From G965197715 sp965247615 (GTDB taxonomy: Bacteria; Chloroflexota; Dehalococcoidia; Lucifugimonadales; UBA1127), in the NCBI GenBank assembly GCA_965247615.1, contig OZ252022.1, positions 806,001 through 870,000 of the forward strand: DNA of 64,000 bases, given 5' to 3'. Below are positions 26,109 through 34,528 of the stretch, piece after piece. Positions within the stretch are counted from its first letter, which is position 1. Each line of letters opens with the position of its first letter. Both the position numbers and the translations under genes were made by a program. Below the pieces are notes generated by a model, which was given only the letters and a program-made list of their open reading frames with translations, was not told the origin of the DNA and did no database searches.

Positions 26109-26436
26109 TCGCGGCGACGTCGTGCTCCTGCAAGTCCAGCTGCATGGACGTGAGAAGACCTCCCTGAGGCCCGCTCTCGTCGTCAGCTCGGAGGCCTATC
26201 ACCAGGGTCGTGGCGCCGACGTCATCGTGGCCACCATCACTGGCTCCTTCAACAGCCCCCTCCCCGGCGAAACCGTCCTCGAGGCATGGGCCCAAGAAGG
26301 ACTCCTGACCCCCTCCGTCGTCTCGGGACACCTGCTGTCTGTCGACAGAAGCCGCATCATCGAACGGCTTGGCGCCCTCGACGAATCCGACCTGCGCTCG
26401 GTGGAGAGCGGCCTCCGCCTCTCCCTCGCAATCTAG
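26095..26436 (+). CDS. MazF/PemK-type endoribonuclease toxin
   Basis: 113 residues from the ATG at 26095, which overlaps the antitoxin stop. RGDVVLLQVQLHGREKTSLRPALVVSSEAYHQ is the MazF N-terminal core with the conserved RPALVVS, and LTPSVVSGHLLSVDRSRI closes the fold. Predicted to cleave mRNA when free. It is distinct from the toxin at 14805-15122. Confidence 0.85.
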   Translation: MIDANRGDVVLLQVQLHGREKTSLRPALVVSSEAYHQGRGADVIVATITGSFNSPLPGETVLEAWAQEGLLTPSVVSGHLLSVDRSRIIERLGALDESDLRSVESGLRLSLAI

Positions 26437-26503
26437 CCCCGCAACCAGCCCGCCGTACGGCAAAGAGACCCAGCCCAAACTTCTGCGCGCAAGAGGGAGA
26501 GAC

Positions 26504-26890
26504 ATGCGGAACAGTCCATTGCTACTCAGCAGCGGGGTGTTTATGGTATCCGGTTTGATCTTTGTCTCGGGTGTCCTCGCGTATATGCTTTATCTCGCCG
26601 GCTCTATGGCCGCATTCGCCGCCTTTGGCCTGCTGTCCGTTGCCCTCCTCAAGGTCGTAGGCGTTCCAATGCCTGCCCTCGTCAAGCCGATGCGGTCCGG
26701 ACGCCTGGCCCTGGCCGGCGTCGCGCTCGGCGTTATCGCCTCGCTCCTCCTGAACGGAGTCGTTGAATGGTTGCTCAAGACCGTCGGTGTCCTGTCCATC
26801 ATCACCGGCCTCGGGCTTTTTGCCTTGTGGGCGTTCTACGCCCTCCGCGCCAAGTCGTCCCAGCCGCGCGCCCACGGGTTGCATTCCTAG
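26504..26890 (+). CDS. hypothetical four-helix membrane protein
   Basis: 128 residues, with hydrophobic segments near 8-28, 32-50, 66-88 and 92-115. GAGGGAG lies just before the ATG. It follows the toxin gene after about 70 bases. I recognise no family. Confidence 0.6.
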   Translation: MRNSPLLLSSGVFMVSGLIFVSGVLAYMLYLAGSMAAFAAFGLLSVALLKVVGVPMPALVKPMRSGRLALAGVALGVIASLLLNGVVEWLLKTVGVLSIITGLGLFALWAFYALRAKSSQPRAHGLHS

Positions 26891-27176
26891 TCGGGGCCGG
26901 CTCGTGGCCCATACGGGCTTGCCGGATCGGCGCCTGCTTGGCGGCAACGGTCTGGAAGGAGGAGCGCGACCCCCTCACCCAACCCCGCCGCTAGCTGAAG
27001 GCTCCAGGGACGTTGGCACAGGCCTGCGGCGGGAGGGGCCGCTTACCCTGGGCCCAGCGCAGCCGAAGGTCGTGAGCGGCCGTGGGGCTCCCTCCACGCC
27101 TTCCCCCCGGCGTGCGATAATAGCCCTGCTGTCCCCAATCCGCCCTTAACTGGGACCCTGGACCTGAGACGACCCC

Positions 27177-28448
27177 GTGCTTACTCCCCAAGAGAACGAA
27201 AGGCTCGTGCGCACCGGACCCGGGACCCCCATGGGAGACCTCTTCCGTAGGTTCTGGGTCCCCATCCTCCTGGAGCGCGACCTCCCCGGCCCCGACTGCG
27301 GCCCTGTCGGCCCCCATATCATGGGCCAGCGCCTCGTCGCCTTCCGCGACTCCCAGGATAGACTCGGCCTCCTCGACGCCCGCTGCCCACACCGGGGCGC
27401 CGACCTCACCCAGGGCATCAATGAAGAGGGCGGGCTCCGTTGTCTCCTCTGCGGCTGGAAGTTCGACGTCCTTGGCAACTGCCTCGAAACCCCCTTCGAG
27501 CCGCCCGGAAGCACCCTGAAGGACCAGATTCACGTCGATGCCTACCCCCTGCGAGAGTGGGCCGGCGTGTACTGGGCCTACGTCGGTCCCTCCACCCAGA
27601 GCCCCGCCTGGCCCGAGTTCGAGTGGGGCCGTCTGCCCGCCGACCACCGCTACGTCTCCCGCTACCTCGTGGAGTGCAACTACATGCAGGCCGTCGAGGG
27701 CAGCCTCGACGCCAGCCGCCTCGCCTTCCTCCAACGCATGTTGGGCCCCGACGGCGCCTACCAACCCAGTGTCGACCCCGAGGCGGGCCAGAAGATCGTC
27801 GCCAAGTACACCGGCCACGGCCTCACTATCGGCGCACGCTCAGATGCCGCCGACGGCGCCGCCGACTGGGAGATCACCCAGTGGCTCTTTCCCTTCTACA
27901 CCACGGCGCCGCCCCAGCCCGGCGGCCTCCTGGGTAGCCTCGCCTGGGTCCCCATCGACGACGAGAACACCATGGCCTTCGCCGTCACCTACCACCCCTC
28001 AAGGCCTCTTTCTCCCACGGAGCTCCGGGAGTGCTGGGAAGGCGGCGGACTCCACCCGGAGGTCGCCCCTGGCACATACCGGCGCAAGCGCACCCGCAGC
28101 GGACAATTCCTACTGGAGGGTGAGGACCCCCGTATCAACCCCCTCGGCAGCATCGCCGGCATTCTGGAGAAAGCACTCGTGATGCAGGAGAGCATGGGCG
28201 CCATCGTCGACCGCGCTGACGAAAACCTCGGCCCCAACGACGTCGCCGTCTTCGCCGCTCGGGACCGGCTCCTCAAGGCCGCCATAGACCTCCGCGAGGG
28301 CGTCGAGCCGCTCACCACCCAGGACGGCAGCCTCTACCGCGTCCGCCCGGTCGCCGCCACCCTCGCCGCCGCCGCGGACTTCGACGCAGACCCCGCCGTC
28401 ATCGCAATGCTCCACCCGCCGCCCCCTGACGAAGCAGACCCCGCCTAG
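27177..28448 (+). CDS. degenerate Rieske oxygenase homologue lacking catalytic metal ligands
   Basis: 423 residues, aligned end to end with the phthalate-type oxygenases at 1-2393 (same opening ENERL..GPGTPMGDLFRRFW). The Rieske motif reads C70-x-H72 ... C89-x2-C92 (CLLCGW), so the second histidine is cysteine. The mononuclear iron triad reads D178, R181, Q186 (EGSLDASRLAFLQ) in place of D, H, H. The frame is open, the codon use matches the neighbours, and other conserved blocks remain, so it is not simple decay. It starts at GTG with no clear ribosome-binding site. It may be a scaffold, or it may carry a different cofactor. Confidence 0.85.
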   Translation: MLTPQENERLVRTGPGTPMGDLFRRFWVPILLERDLPGPDCGPVGPHIMGQRLVAFRDSQDRLGLLDARCPHRGADLTQGINEEGGLRCLLCGWKFDVLGNCLETPFEPPGSTLKDQIHVDAYPLREWAGVYWAYVGPSTQSPAWPEFEWGRLPADHRYVSRYLVECNYMQAVEGSLDASRLAFLQRMLGPDGAYQPSVDPEAGQKIVAKYTGHGLTIGARSDAADGAADWEITQWLFPFYTTAPPQPGGLLGSLAWVPIDDENTMAFAVTYHPSRPLSPTELRECWEGGGLHPEVAPGTYRRKRTRSGQFLLEGEDPRINPLGSIAGILEKALVMQESMGAIVDRADENLGPNDVAVFAARDRLLKAAIDLREGVEPLTTQDGSLYRVRPVAATLAAAADFDADPAVIAMLHPPPPDEADPA

Positions 28449-28466
28449 CCGCCGTACCAGCGACCC

Positions 28467-28545
28467 CCCACCCCTGCTGCGGCCAACTGACCAACAAGCA
28501 GCACACCCCCACACCCACCCACCCCCACAAAGCCGTCGCGCCAGC
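28467..28545. repeat. long form of the dispersed repeat, interrupted by the mobile element
   Basis: CACCCCTGCTGCGG ... CAACAAGCAGC ... CCCACAAAGCC-GTCGCGCCAGC. The palindrome stops after GCCAGC where the element at 28546 begins, and resumes as GCTAGCGACC after 30517. The other long copies are near 31612, 38497, 45050 and 45779. Confidence 0.8.
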
Positions 28546-28633
28546 TGTAGTTCCCATAGAGGTTGTTGACAGGTGAGGGGCCTCGCTGAAACTGTTGTGG
28601 TGAACACAACCCAGCAGTGACAGGAGGCCCCTC

Positions 28634-29116
28634 ATGAGCCATTCTAACGCACGCTTGACCCCGGTGACCCGAGCCGAGTTGGTCGCCCAGGTGCTGGCCG
28701 GCTGGCCCCGGGCCGAAGTCGCCCGCCTGTTCCGCGTCTCGCGCGCGACCGTCGCCAAGTGGCTCTTCGTGTCGGCGCTAGCCGGGGTGACGACAGCGGG
28801 CCGCCTGAGCATGGCCGAGGTCATGGCGGAGCCCGAGTCGCGGGAGCTGGTCGTGCGGGTGATGCGGGAGATCGAGGCGATGGGGAGGAAGCGGGGGGTC
28901 GCACTGGCGGACGACGTGGTGGAGCGGACGCTGGCGTACATGGACGCGGAAGCGTCATGGATGAAGGCATCGATGCAGACGGACTTGGAGAACGGCCGCC
29001 CGCTGGAGCTGGAGGCGCTGAACGGCGCGGTGGTGCGGCTTGGGCGCGCGTCGGACGTGCCGACGCCGGCCAACGAGGCGATCTACGGGCTGCTGAAGCC
29101 TCACGCCGGTCGCTAG
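28634..29116 (+). pseudogene. chimera: IS481 transposase N-terminus fused in frame to ketopantoate reductase C-terminus
   Basis: A 160-codon open frame. Residues 1-44 (SHSNARLTPVTRAELV ... VSRATVAKWL) are the helix-turn-helix start of IS481 transposases. From about residue 46 the sequence changes to the C-terminal domain of PanE/ApbA: LAGVTTAGRLSMAEV, KASMQTDLENGRPLELEALNGAVVRLG, VPTPANEAIYGLLK. PanE normally has about 300 residues; the NADP-binding half is absent. So neither activity is expected unless the fusion has a new role. AGGAGG lies upstream of the ATG. The end is convergent with, and shares CTAG with, the amidohydrolase stop. Confidence 0.8.
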
Positions 29117-30297
29117 CTTGCGTCCAGCCTGAAGAAGGTTATCGCGTTGCCACAGGTCATCCTGTAGCGCACGTCCTCAGGCGCGCCTTCGAATGCCTCG
29201 TCGAGGATCTTCAACGAATCGGGCCAGTCCGATTCCTGATGAGGGAAGTCGGAGCCCCAGATGAGGTTGTCCACGTTCAGCTGGTCGCGCGCCAGCACGC
29301 CCACCCGGTCGTACTGGAAGCCCCAGAGCGTGTGCTCCAGCAGGTACTCGCTCGGCGGACGCGACAGCGGCTTGAAGCCCAACTGGTTCTCCGCCCAGTA
29401 ACGATTCCGCTCGTACCGGATGTCTGCGCTCTGCAGGAAAAACGGTATCCATCCGATCTGGTTCTCTGCGAACAGTATCTTGAGGCTGGGGAAGCGGTCG
29501 AAGAGACCCGACAGCGCCCACTGAACAGCAGGGAGCGCTCCGCTCCCCTTGATCGGGGCGAATCGCGCCATCTGTTCCGGAAAGCTCTTCCCCGGAGCCT
29601 CGAGCTCCTTCAGCAGTTCAGGCGTGGCTTTGGGGTAGTCTAGGAACGGGCCCTTCCCGCTCCGTTCGAGGTCCACGTGAACGGTCACCGGCATGTCGAG
29701 ATTGAGCGCCGTCTCCCAGAACCTGTCGTCTTCGACGGTCGGGTACTGCTTGCCGGACGGGAAGTCCTGGAGCATCACCGCTTTCGCTCCGATCTCCTTG
29801 CAGTGCTTGAGCTCTTCGATGTGCGCGTCTAGATCCTCAATGATCGGCATGATGGTCACGCCGATGAGCCGGTCCGGGTTCTCGGCGCAATAGTCTTGGA
29901 TGAGCCAGTCGTTGTACGCCCGGACGATGGTCAGGTAGGCCTCGTTGTCATCCACCATCCGCCACATCTTCGGGCCGGTGGCCTGAGCGGGGAAGAGGAC
30001 CTCGGCGTCTACGCCGTCGATGTCCTGTTCCTGCATGCGCTGATGGGGTGTGCCGGTCCCCGGCGTGCCCTCGTACTTCACCCCGGATGGCAGGTAGTGC
30101 TCGCGGCCCCTGCCGCCATACAGGTCGGCTGGGTTCGCCTTGCGCGCCTGCTTGCCGTCGATAAACCAGGCGTCGGTGTCGTCGTTGAGGCGCACAAGCT
30201 TGGGTGCGCGGTCGCGGTGCTGCTCCGGGACGCGAGGCGTCCAATTCGCGGTGTCAACCTCCATATGAGAGTCGCCGGAGATGTAGTGGTAGTTCAC
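29113..30297 (-). CDS. amidohydrolase-2 family metal-dependent hydrolase
   Basis: 394 residues, complete. The metal motif is GDSHMEVD near the N-terminus, and WGSDFPHQESDWP near residue 345 holds the C-terminal acidic ligand. The family includes decarboxylases and hydrolases acting on aromatic or carboxylated compounds. It lies inside the IS481-like element, in opposite orientation to the transposase remnants. It may be cargo carried by the element, or chromosomal DNA into which the transposase ends became attached. Confidence 0.88.
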   Translation of the reverse strand: MNYHYISGDSHMEVDTANWTPRVPEQHRDRAPKLVRLNDDTDAWFIDGKQARKANPADLYGGRGREHYLPSGVKYEGTPGTGTPHQRMQEQDIDGVDAEVLFPAQATGPKMWRMVDDNEAYLTIVRAYNDWLIQDYCAENPDRLIGVTIMPIIEDLDAHIEELKHCKEIGAKAVMLQDFPSGKQYPTVEDDRFWETALNLDMPVTVHVDLERSGKGPFLDYPKATPELLKELEAPGKSFPEQMARFAPIKGSGALPAVQWALSGLFDRFPSLKILFAENQIGWIPFFLQSADIRYERNRYWAENQLGFKPLSRPPSEYLLEHTLWGFQYDRVGVLARDQLNVDNLIWGSDFPHQESDWPDSLKILDEAFEGAPEDVRYRMTCGNAITFFRLDAS

Positions 30298-30398
30298 TCA
30301 GCTGCCTCCGTACTCGGCGCTCTTTGCGCTGTTCGTGAACGCCATTCTAACAGACTGCGGAAGAAGGGTTGCGTAGTGACGTGGGGGCTGCAGGCATG

Positions 30399-30515
30399 AC
30401 CGTAATGCTCGACGCGCTGCCTGGGTCCCTCGCGTATGACAATCACCGGCGTCCGCACGGCGGCATCGGTCGGCTACTCCCGCCTCACGCCTGTAAGCAA
30501 CGTCCATGGGAACTA
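30399..30515 (+). pseudogene. IS481 transposase C-terminal fragment
   Basis: The frame reads ..LAYDNHRRPHGGIGRLLPP.., the conserved Y-N-x-x-R-P-H end of IS481-type integrase-fold transposases, and ends at the right inverted repeat. There is no start codon or catalytic core here; it is a remnant. Confidence 0.7.
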
Positions 30516-30518
30516 CAG

Positions 30519-31427
30519 CTAGCGACCGCCGCGGATCACCAGCACCGGGTCCCCCGCTTGCCGGATCACCCGGTCCGCCACACTCCCCAGCACCCACCGC
30601 CCCACGCCCGACCGCCCGTGCGTGGACATCGCCACCAGGTTCTCGGACAGCCCCTGCGCAAACTCCACGATCGCCTCCCCCGGGTTCCCGTGCAGCAACT
30701 GCTCCTCCACCATCAGGCCGGGCTGCCTCCGCACCCGCTCTCCCGCATCCTTCAGGTACTCCGCCGCCTCCACGTCCACACCCTTCAGCAGGTCGTCATA
30801 GTGCGGGAACGGGTACTCCATGCCCTGCACGTAGTCCGCCGAAGAGGGAGTCACCTTGACCAGGATCACGTTGAGCAGCATCGCCTTGGCCAGGGCCACC
30901 GCGTGGGGCAGCGCCTCCTCTGCCAGCGGGGAGCCGTCGAGCGGAACGATCATGCTTGTCAGCTTCGGGTCCGCCGCCGTCTCGCCGCCGTCGCGCGCCC
31001 GCACAACCAGCAGCGGCGTGGACACGCTGTGCAGCACCTTGTCCGTCACGCTCCCCAGAAACCAGCGGCCTGCCCCGGCGCGTCCGTGCGTCGACATGGC
31101 CAACAGCGTGTCCGGCTCCTTCTCCGTCTCGGCGATGATCTCGAACGCCGCGCTTCCCTCCAGAAAGACCGCCCTCGACTCGAGTCCGGACTCACGCAGC
31201 GTCGCCGCCATCCGCTCCAGGTATTCGGATGCCTGCGCGCGTTGCCCCTCCGTCGCTTCGGCGAGGTACTTCAGCGCCTCGGGTTCCGCCAGATCGAAGC
31301 GCAGGGGCTCCATCACCCGGATCACGTCGAGCCGCGCCCCCAGCGCTCTGCCGATCTGGCGCGCGTACGGCAACACCTGCTCGGACTCAGACGACCCGTC
31401 CAGCGGCACAAGGATTCGGCTATACAT
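30519..31427 (-). CDS. universal stress protein with two UspA domains
   Basis: 302 residues formed by two UspA repeats: residues 1-150 start YSRILVPLDGSSESE and 155-302 start TSMIVPLDGSPLAEEALPHAV. Both contain the ATP-binding pattern G-x2-G-x9-G-S (STHGRAGAGRWFLGSV, STHGRSGVGRWVLGSV). GAAGGAGAG lies upstream of the ATG. The stop codon is in the GCTAGC flank of the IS481-like element, so the insertion sits exactly at the gene's end and leaves it intact. Likely a cytosolic stress-linked ATP-binding protein. Confidence 0.92.
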   Translation of the reverse strand: MYSRILVPLDGSSESEQVLPYARQIGRALGARLDVIRVMEPLRFDLAEPEALKYLAEATEGQRAQASEYLERMAATLRESGLESRAVFLEGSAAFEIIAETEKEPDTLLAMSTHGRAGAGRWFLGSVTDKVLHSVSTPLLVVRARDGGETAADPKLTSMIVPLDGSPLAEEALPHAVALAKAMLLNVILVKVTPSSADYVQGMEYPFPHYDDLLKGVDVEAAEYLKDAGERVRRQPGLMVEEQLLHGNPGEAIVEFAQGLSENLVAMSTHGRSGVGRWVLGSVADRVIRQAGDPVLVIRGGR

Positions 31428-31596
31428 GTCTGCTCTCCTTCAAGTGTCATTCACCTGCCCGGAGCTGCCCCGGCGTGGCGGGGGGTCTCCGGAGCGGCAT
31501 GTGATACGCGATACGCGGTGCCAGAGGTCAAGGCGCTGCCCCAGTCGCGTTCGTGTGCGAGCTGCCATGATTGTACACCCCCGCCCCCACAAAGCC

Positions 31597-31692
31597 GTCG
31601 CGTCAGCGATCCCCCCTCTGCCGCCGCCCATTGGCCAACAAGCAGCACACCCCCGCCCCCACCCACCCCCACATGGCCGTCGCGCCAGCGAC
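31597..31692. repeat. two GTCGC-GCGAC palindromes and a long-form repeat unit
   Basis: Copies at 31597-31610 (GTCGCGTCAGCGAT) and 31679-31692 (perfect). Between them lies ACCAACAAGCAGCACA-like sequence (31640-31655) as in the other long copies. They fill the gap between the divergent universal stress protein and alcohol dehydrogenase genes. Confidence 0.75.
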
Positions 31693-31788
31693 CCGCCGGG
31701 CGCCCTGTTCCCACCCGGCCCCGCCTGGTATATCATTCCCTCGACACGTAAGCCCACCACCCCCGTCGCCCGTCGAAAGGAGCCTCCC

Positions 31789-32883
31789 ATGAAGGCAGCG
31801 GTCCTCCACGAGTACGGTCAACCACTCTCCCTTGAGGACGTCGAGCTCGACCCTCCCAAGGACCACGAGGTCAAGGTCCGCATCGCCGCCGCGGGCGTCT
31901 GCCGCAGCGACCTCCACTTCATGCGCGGCGAAGCACGCATCAACCTCCCGGCCGTCCTCGGCCATGAGGGCTCCGCCGTCGTCACCGAGGTCGGGGAGCA
32001 GGTGACCACACTCAGCCCCGGCGACCACGTCATCCTGTCCTTCGTGCCCAACTGCGGCCACTGCTACTTCTGCACCATCGGCCGCACCAACCTCTGCGAC
32101 ACCCACGCCGCCACCAGCGGCACCCTCTTCGATGGCACCACCCGCCTCCATAGGGGGGAGCAGCGCATCACCCACATGGGCAAGGTCGCCTGCTTCGCCC
32201 AGGAGGCCGTCGTACCCGACACCGGCTGCATCCCCATCGCCGCCGACTTCCCCATGGCCCAGGCCGCCCTCATCGGCTGCAGCGTCACCACCGGCGTCGG
32301 CGCTGTCATCTTCAACGCCAAGGTCGAGCCTGGCAGCACCGTCGCCGTGATCGGCTGCGGCGGCGTCGGCCTCAACGTCATCCAAGGGGCCCGCCTCGTC
32401 AACGCCAGCAAGATCATCGCCGTCGACATCGACGAAGGTAAGCTCGAGTTCGCCATGCGCTTCGGCGCCACGCACACCGTCAACCCCACCCAGCAGGACG
32501 CCGTCCGCCAAATCAAGGAGATCACCGGCGGCCTCGGCGCCGACTACTCCTTCGAGGTCTTCGGCTCCTCCGCCACCGTCACCACCGCCTACAACGCCGC
32601 CCGCAAGGGCGGCACCGTCGTCATCGTTGGCCTCGCACCCGTCGGCGACGACGCCTCTATCGACCCCGTTTCCCTCGTCCGCCAGGAAAAGACCCTCAAG
32701 GGCTGCTACTACGGCAGCTCCCGCCCCTCCGTCGACATGTACCGCATCGTCGACCTCTACCAGTCCGGCAAGCTGGACCTCGACGGCCTCGTGACCCGCC
32801 ACTACAGCCTGGATGACATCAACCAGGCCTATGAAGACTTGGACCGCGGCGAGGTGGGCCGCGGCGTCATCACCACCTTCTAG
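31789..32883 (+). CDS. zinc-dependent alcohol dehydrogenase (MDR superfamily)
   Basis: 364 residues from the ATG at 31789, which has AAAGGAG upstream. Catalytic zinc ligands: C in GVCRSDLHF and H/E in LGHEGSAVV. The structural zinc lobe is CGHCYFCTIGRTNLC with the four spaced cysteines. NAD-binding is VIGCGGVGLNVIQGA. This matches class III-like and mycothiol/NDMA-type alcohol dehydrogenases with a long zinc lobe. It oxidises primary alcohols or aldehydes; the substrate is unknown. An MBL-fold hydrolase follows after about 120 bases. Confidence 0.93.
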   Translation: MKAAVLHEYGQPLSLEDVELDPPKDHEVKVRIAAAGVCRSDLHFMRGEARINLPAVLGHEGSAVVTEVGEQVTTLSPGDHVILSFVPNCGHCYFCTIGRTNLCDTHAATSGTLFDGTTRLHRGEQRITHMGKVACFAQEAVVPDTGCIPIAADFPMAQAALIGCSVTTGVGAVIFNAKVEPGSTVAVIGCGGVGLNVIQGARLVNASKIIAVDIDEGKLEFAMRFGATHTVNPTQQDAVRQIKEITGGLGADYSFEVFGSSATVTTAYNAARKGGTVVIVGLAPVGDDASIDPVSLVRQEKTLKGCYYGSSRPSVDMYRIVDLYQSGKLDLDGLVTRHYSLDDINQAYEDLDRGEVGRGVITTF

Positions 32884-33002
32884 ACCTCGGGGGTCCTCCC
32901 TGCCATGCCCCTGCGACCTGTGGCGCCTTCGGCCCGCGCCCACCGCGCGCGGACTTGTGGCGCCTCAACCTAAGTCAAGGAATGGAGCGACGAAATAGCT
33001 TT

Positions 33003-33845
33003 ATGGAGATAACGACCGGGATTCATCTCACGCCCGCCGGTGCAAGGGCCTCCGAGGGGGCCGGCCCCCCCAACGCATACCTGGCCGTCGGTCGTTCAGC
33101 AGCCGCCTTCATCGATACCGGCTACGCCATACCGGAGGAGACCCAGGCCAGGCTGGACTACCTCAACGGCCTCGGGGGCCCTCCCCTCAAAGCCATCATC
33201 GTCACCCATCGACACGGCGACCACATGGGCGGCGCCGCCCACATCCACCGGGCCAGCGGCGCGGAGCTCTACGCAACCCTTGTCGAGCAACCCAGCGTCG
33301 ACGGCCTGCTGCTCCAGACCGAAGAAGCCCTCCGAGTTCACCACACCGTCGAGGACGGCGAGTCCCTGGACCTGGGCGGCCTCAACCTGGAGTTTATCCA
33401 CGCCCCAGGCCACACCCTCGGCAGCCTCGTCATCTACGCCAAGGAGCCCGGCGCCCTCTTCACTGGTGACAACGTCCTGGGACACATGACACCCAGCATT
33501 AGCCCGGAGCAGGGCGACATGACCCTCTACCTCGAGTCGCTCCACCGGCTCCTCGACTACGACTCCAGCGTCCTCTGTCCCGGCCATGGCCCCATGGTCG
33601 AGCAGCCCCGGAACTGGCTGCAGAAGACCATCGATCACCGCTTGGAGCGCGAGGAGCAGGTGCTCCAAGCTCTGGGGGCAGGAAGACAGACCCTGGAGCA
33701 AATCCGGGCCAGAATCTACCGAGTCTTGAACCCCAGGCTCCACCACGCAGCGCGCAACCAGATCCTGTGCCACCTCATGAAGCTGGAGCGCCAGGGCCAG
33801 GTCCGCGCCGTGGACGACGGCGCCGCCTACGAGCTCACCACCTAA
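33003..33845 (+). CDS. MBL-fold metallo-hydrolase, LACTB2-like
   Basis: 280 residues. HRHGDH is the zinc-binding HxHxDH motif; APGHTLGS, FTGDNVLG and PGHGP complete the site. The C-terminal 70 residues form a winged-helix-like domain as in LACTB2 proteins, which act as endoribonucleases or thioesterase-like hydrolases. Start choice is uncertain: the ATG at 33003 fits the alignment, while ATG 32982 is also in frame. The gene may share a transcript with the alcohol dehydrogenase. Confidence 0.85.
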   Translation: MEITTGIHLTPAGARASEGAGPPNAYLAVGRSAAAFIDTGYAIPEETQARLDYLNGLGGPPLKAIIVTHRHGDHMGGAAHIHRASGAELYATLVEQPSVDGLLLQTEEALRVHHTVEDGESLDLGGLNLEFIHAPGHTLGSLVIYAKEPGALFTGDNVLGHMTPSISPEQGDMTLYLESLHRLLDYDSSVLCPGHGPMVEQPRNWLQKTIDHRLEREEQVLQALGAGRQTLEQIRARIYRVLNPRLHHAARNQILCHLMKLERQGQVRAVDDGAAYELTT

Positions 33846-33875
33846 CCCCACTGTCCCCCCGGGGCGCCTCCCTCG

Positions 33876-33986
33876 CAGGGGCGGGCCTCGTGCCCGCCCG
33901 TCCCCTCGCCCGCGTCACGGCCCCCGAACCGAATGAACGGCGGTGGGGGTCCCTGCTCCCCCCACGAAGCTGTCGCGCCGGCGACC
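33876..33986. repeat. stem-loop and left boundary repeat of a low-GC island
   Basis: At 33876-33905 a GGGGCGGGCCTCGTGCCCGC-type inverted repeat. At 33926-33986 a 61-base unit beginning GAACCGAATGAAC and ending in the palindrome GTCGCGCCGGCGAC. It recurs as a direct repeat at 36054-36113. From 33987 to 34262 I see no gene. Confidence 0.65.
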
Positions 33987-34262
33987 CGCTCACGGTAAGG
34001 TCATCCTTGCCTGTTTTTCAATCGTCACCAAATGCTGCGGTATTCGTGGGTCGTCGGCTTGGAGGCAGGGATCGGAGACTGTCGCATCTCCCAAACTGGT
34101 GCAGCGCACCAAACCAGCGAGCTAGCGCTGGACGGTCGCACTAGCTGGTCCGAGTCTCTGCCAGTGAGCCGTGAATGTCCTCGGCGACAGTACCCAATTC
34201 GCCTCAGGGTGCTAGCATGCGGGCACCTCGGCCCGAGTCAAAGCCCTTGACTCTTATGAATT

Positions 34263-34528
34263 CTAATCGTCATGCCACGGCTCGCTGAACCCAAGCTTCT
34301 CATGGAATCCCAGAACGTCTTCGTCGCAGATCAGATCGATTGTGTAAATCGTCTTCAGCTTTGCCATCATACGTCTCATCCGTTCAGTGTCGATGCCCTT
34401 CCCCTGCCTTTAAGGTAACACTTCGAGATAAGGGCCTTAGGCACAAGAAACACCGTCCGTGATGGCCCTAATGAACCCAACCACTTCACAATTCTTGGAG
34501 AGTGCCAATGGCCTGCCCGTGACTTTGG
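34263..34528 (-). pseudogene. GNAT acetyltransferase remnant with two nonsense codons
   Basis: On the minus strand a GNAT pattern is readable: CEVVGFIRAITDGVS, then YLEVLP-stop-RQGKGID, then DEDVLGFHEKLGFSEPWHDD. TAA stops interrupt it at 34439-34437 and 34412-34410, the latter just before the acetyl-CoA-binding QGKGI. Only about 88 codons remain and the upstream part is cut by the next gene. A decayed acetyltransferase is the simplest reading. Confidence 0.65.

Larger units (their letters stand above)
28546..30517 (+). mobile_element. IS481-like element with internal cargo, 1972 bp
   Basis: The ends are inverted repeats: TGTAGTTCCCATAGAGGTTG at the left and, read inward from 30517, TGTAGTTCCCATGGACGTTG at the right. 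They match at 24 of 28 bases over the full length. Six-base flanks GCCAGC (28540-28545) and GCTAGC (30518-30523) look like a target duplication with one mismatch. The transposase is present only as its first about 44 codons and a C-terminal fragment. The middle is replaced by the end of a panE-like gene and a full amidohydrolase gene. Confidence 0.75.

Noticed and set aside
34410..34439. In-frame stops in the GNAT remnant as possible recoding
   Set aside because: Both stops are TAA, the gene is short and lacks its start, so simple decay is more likely.
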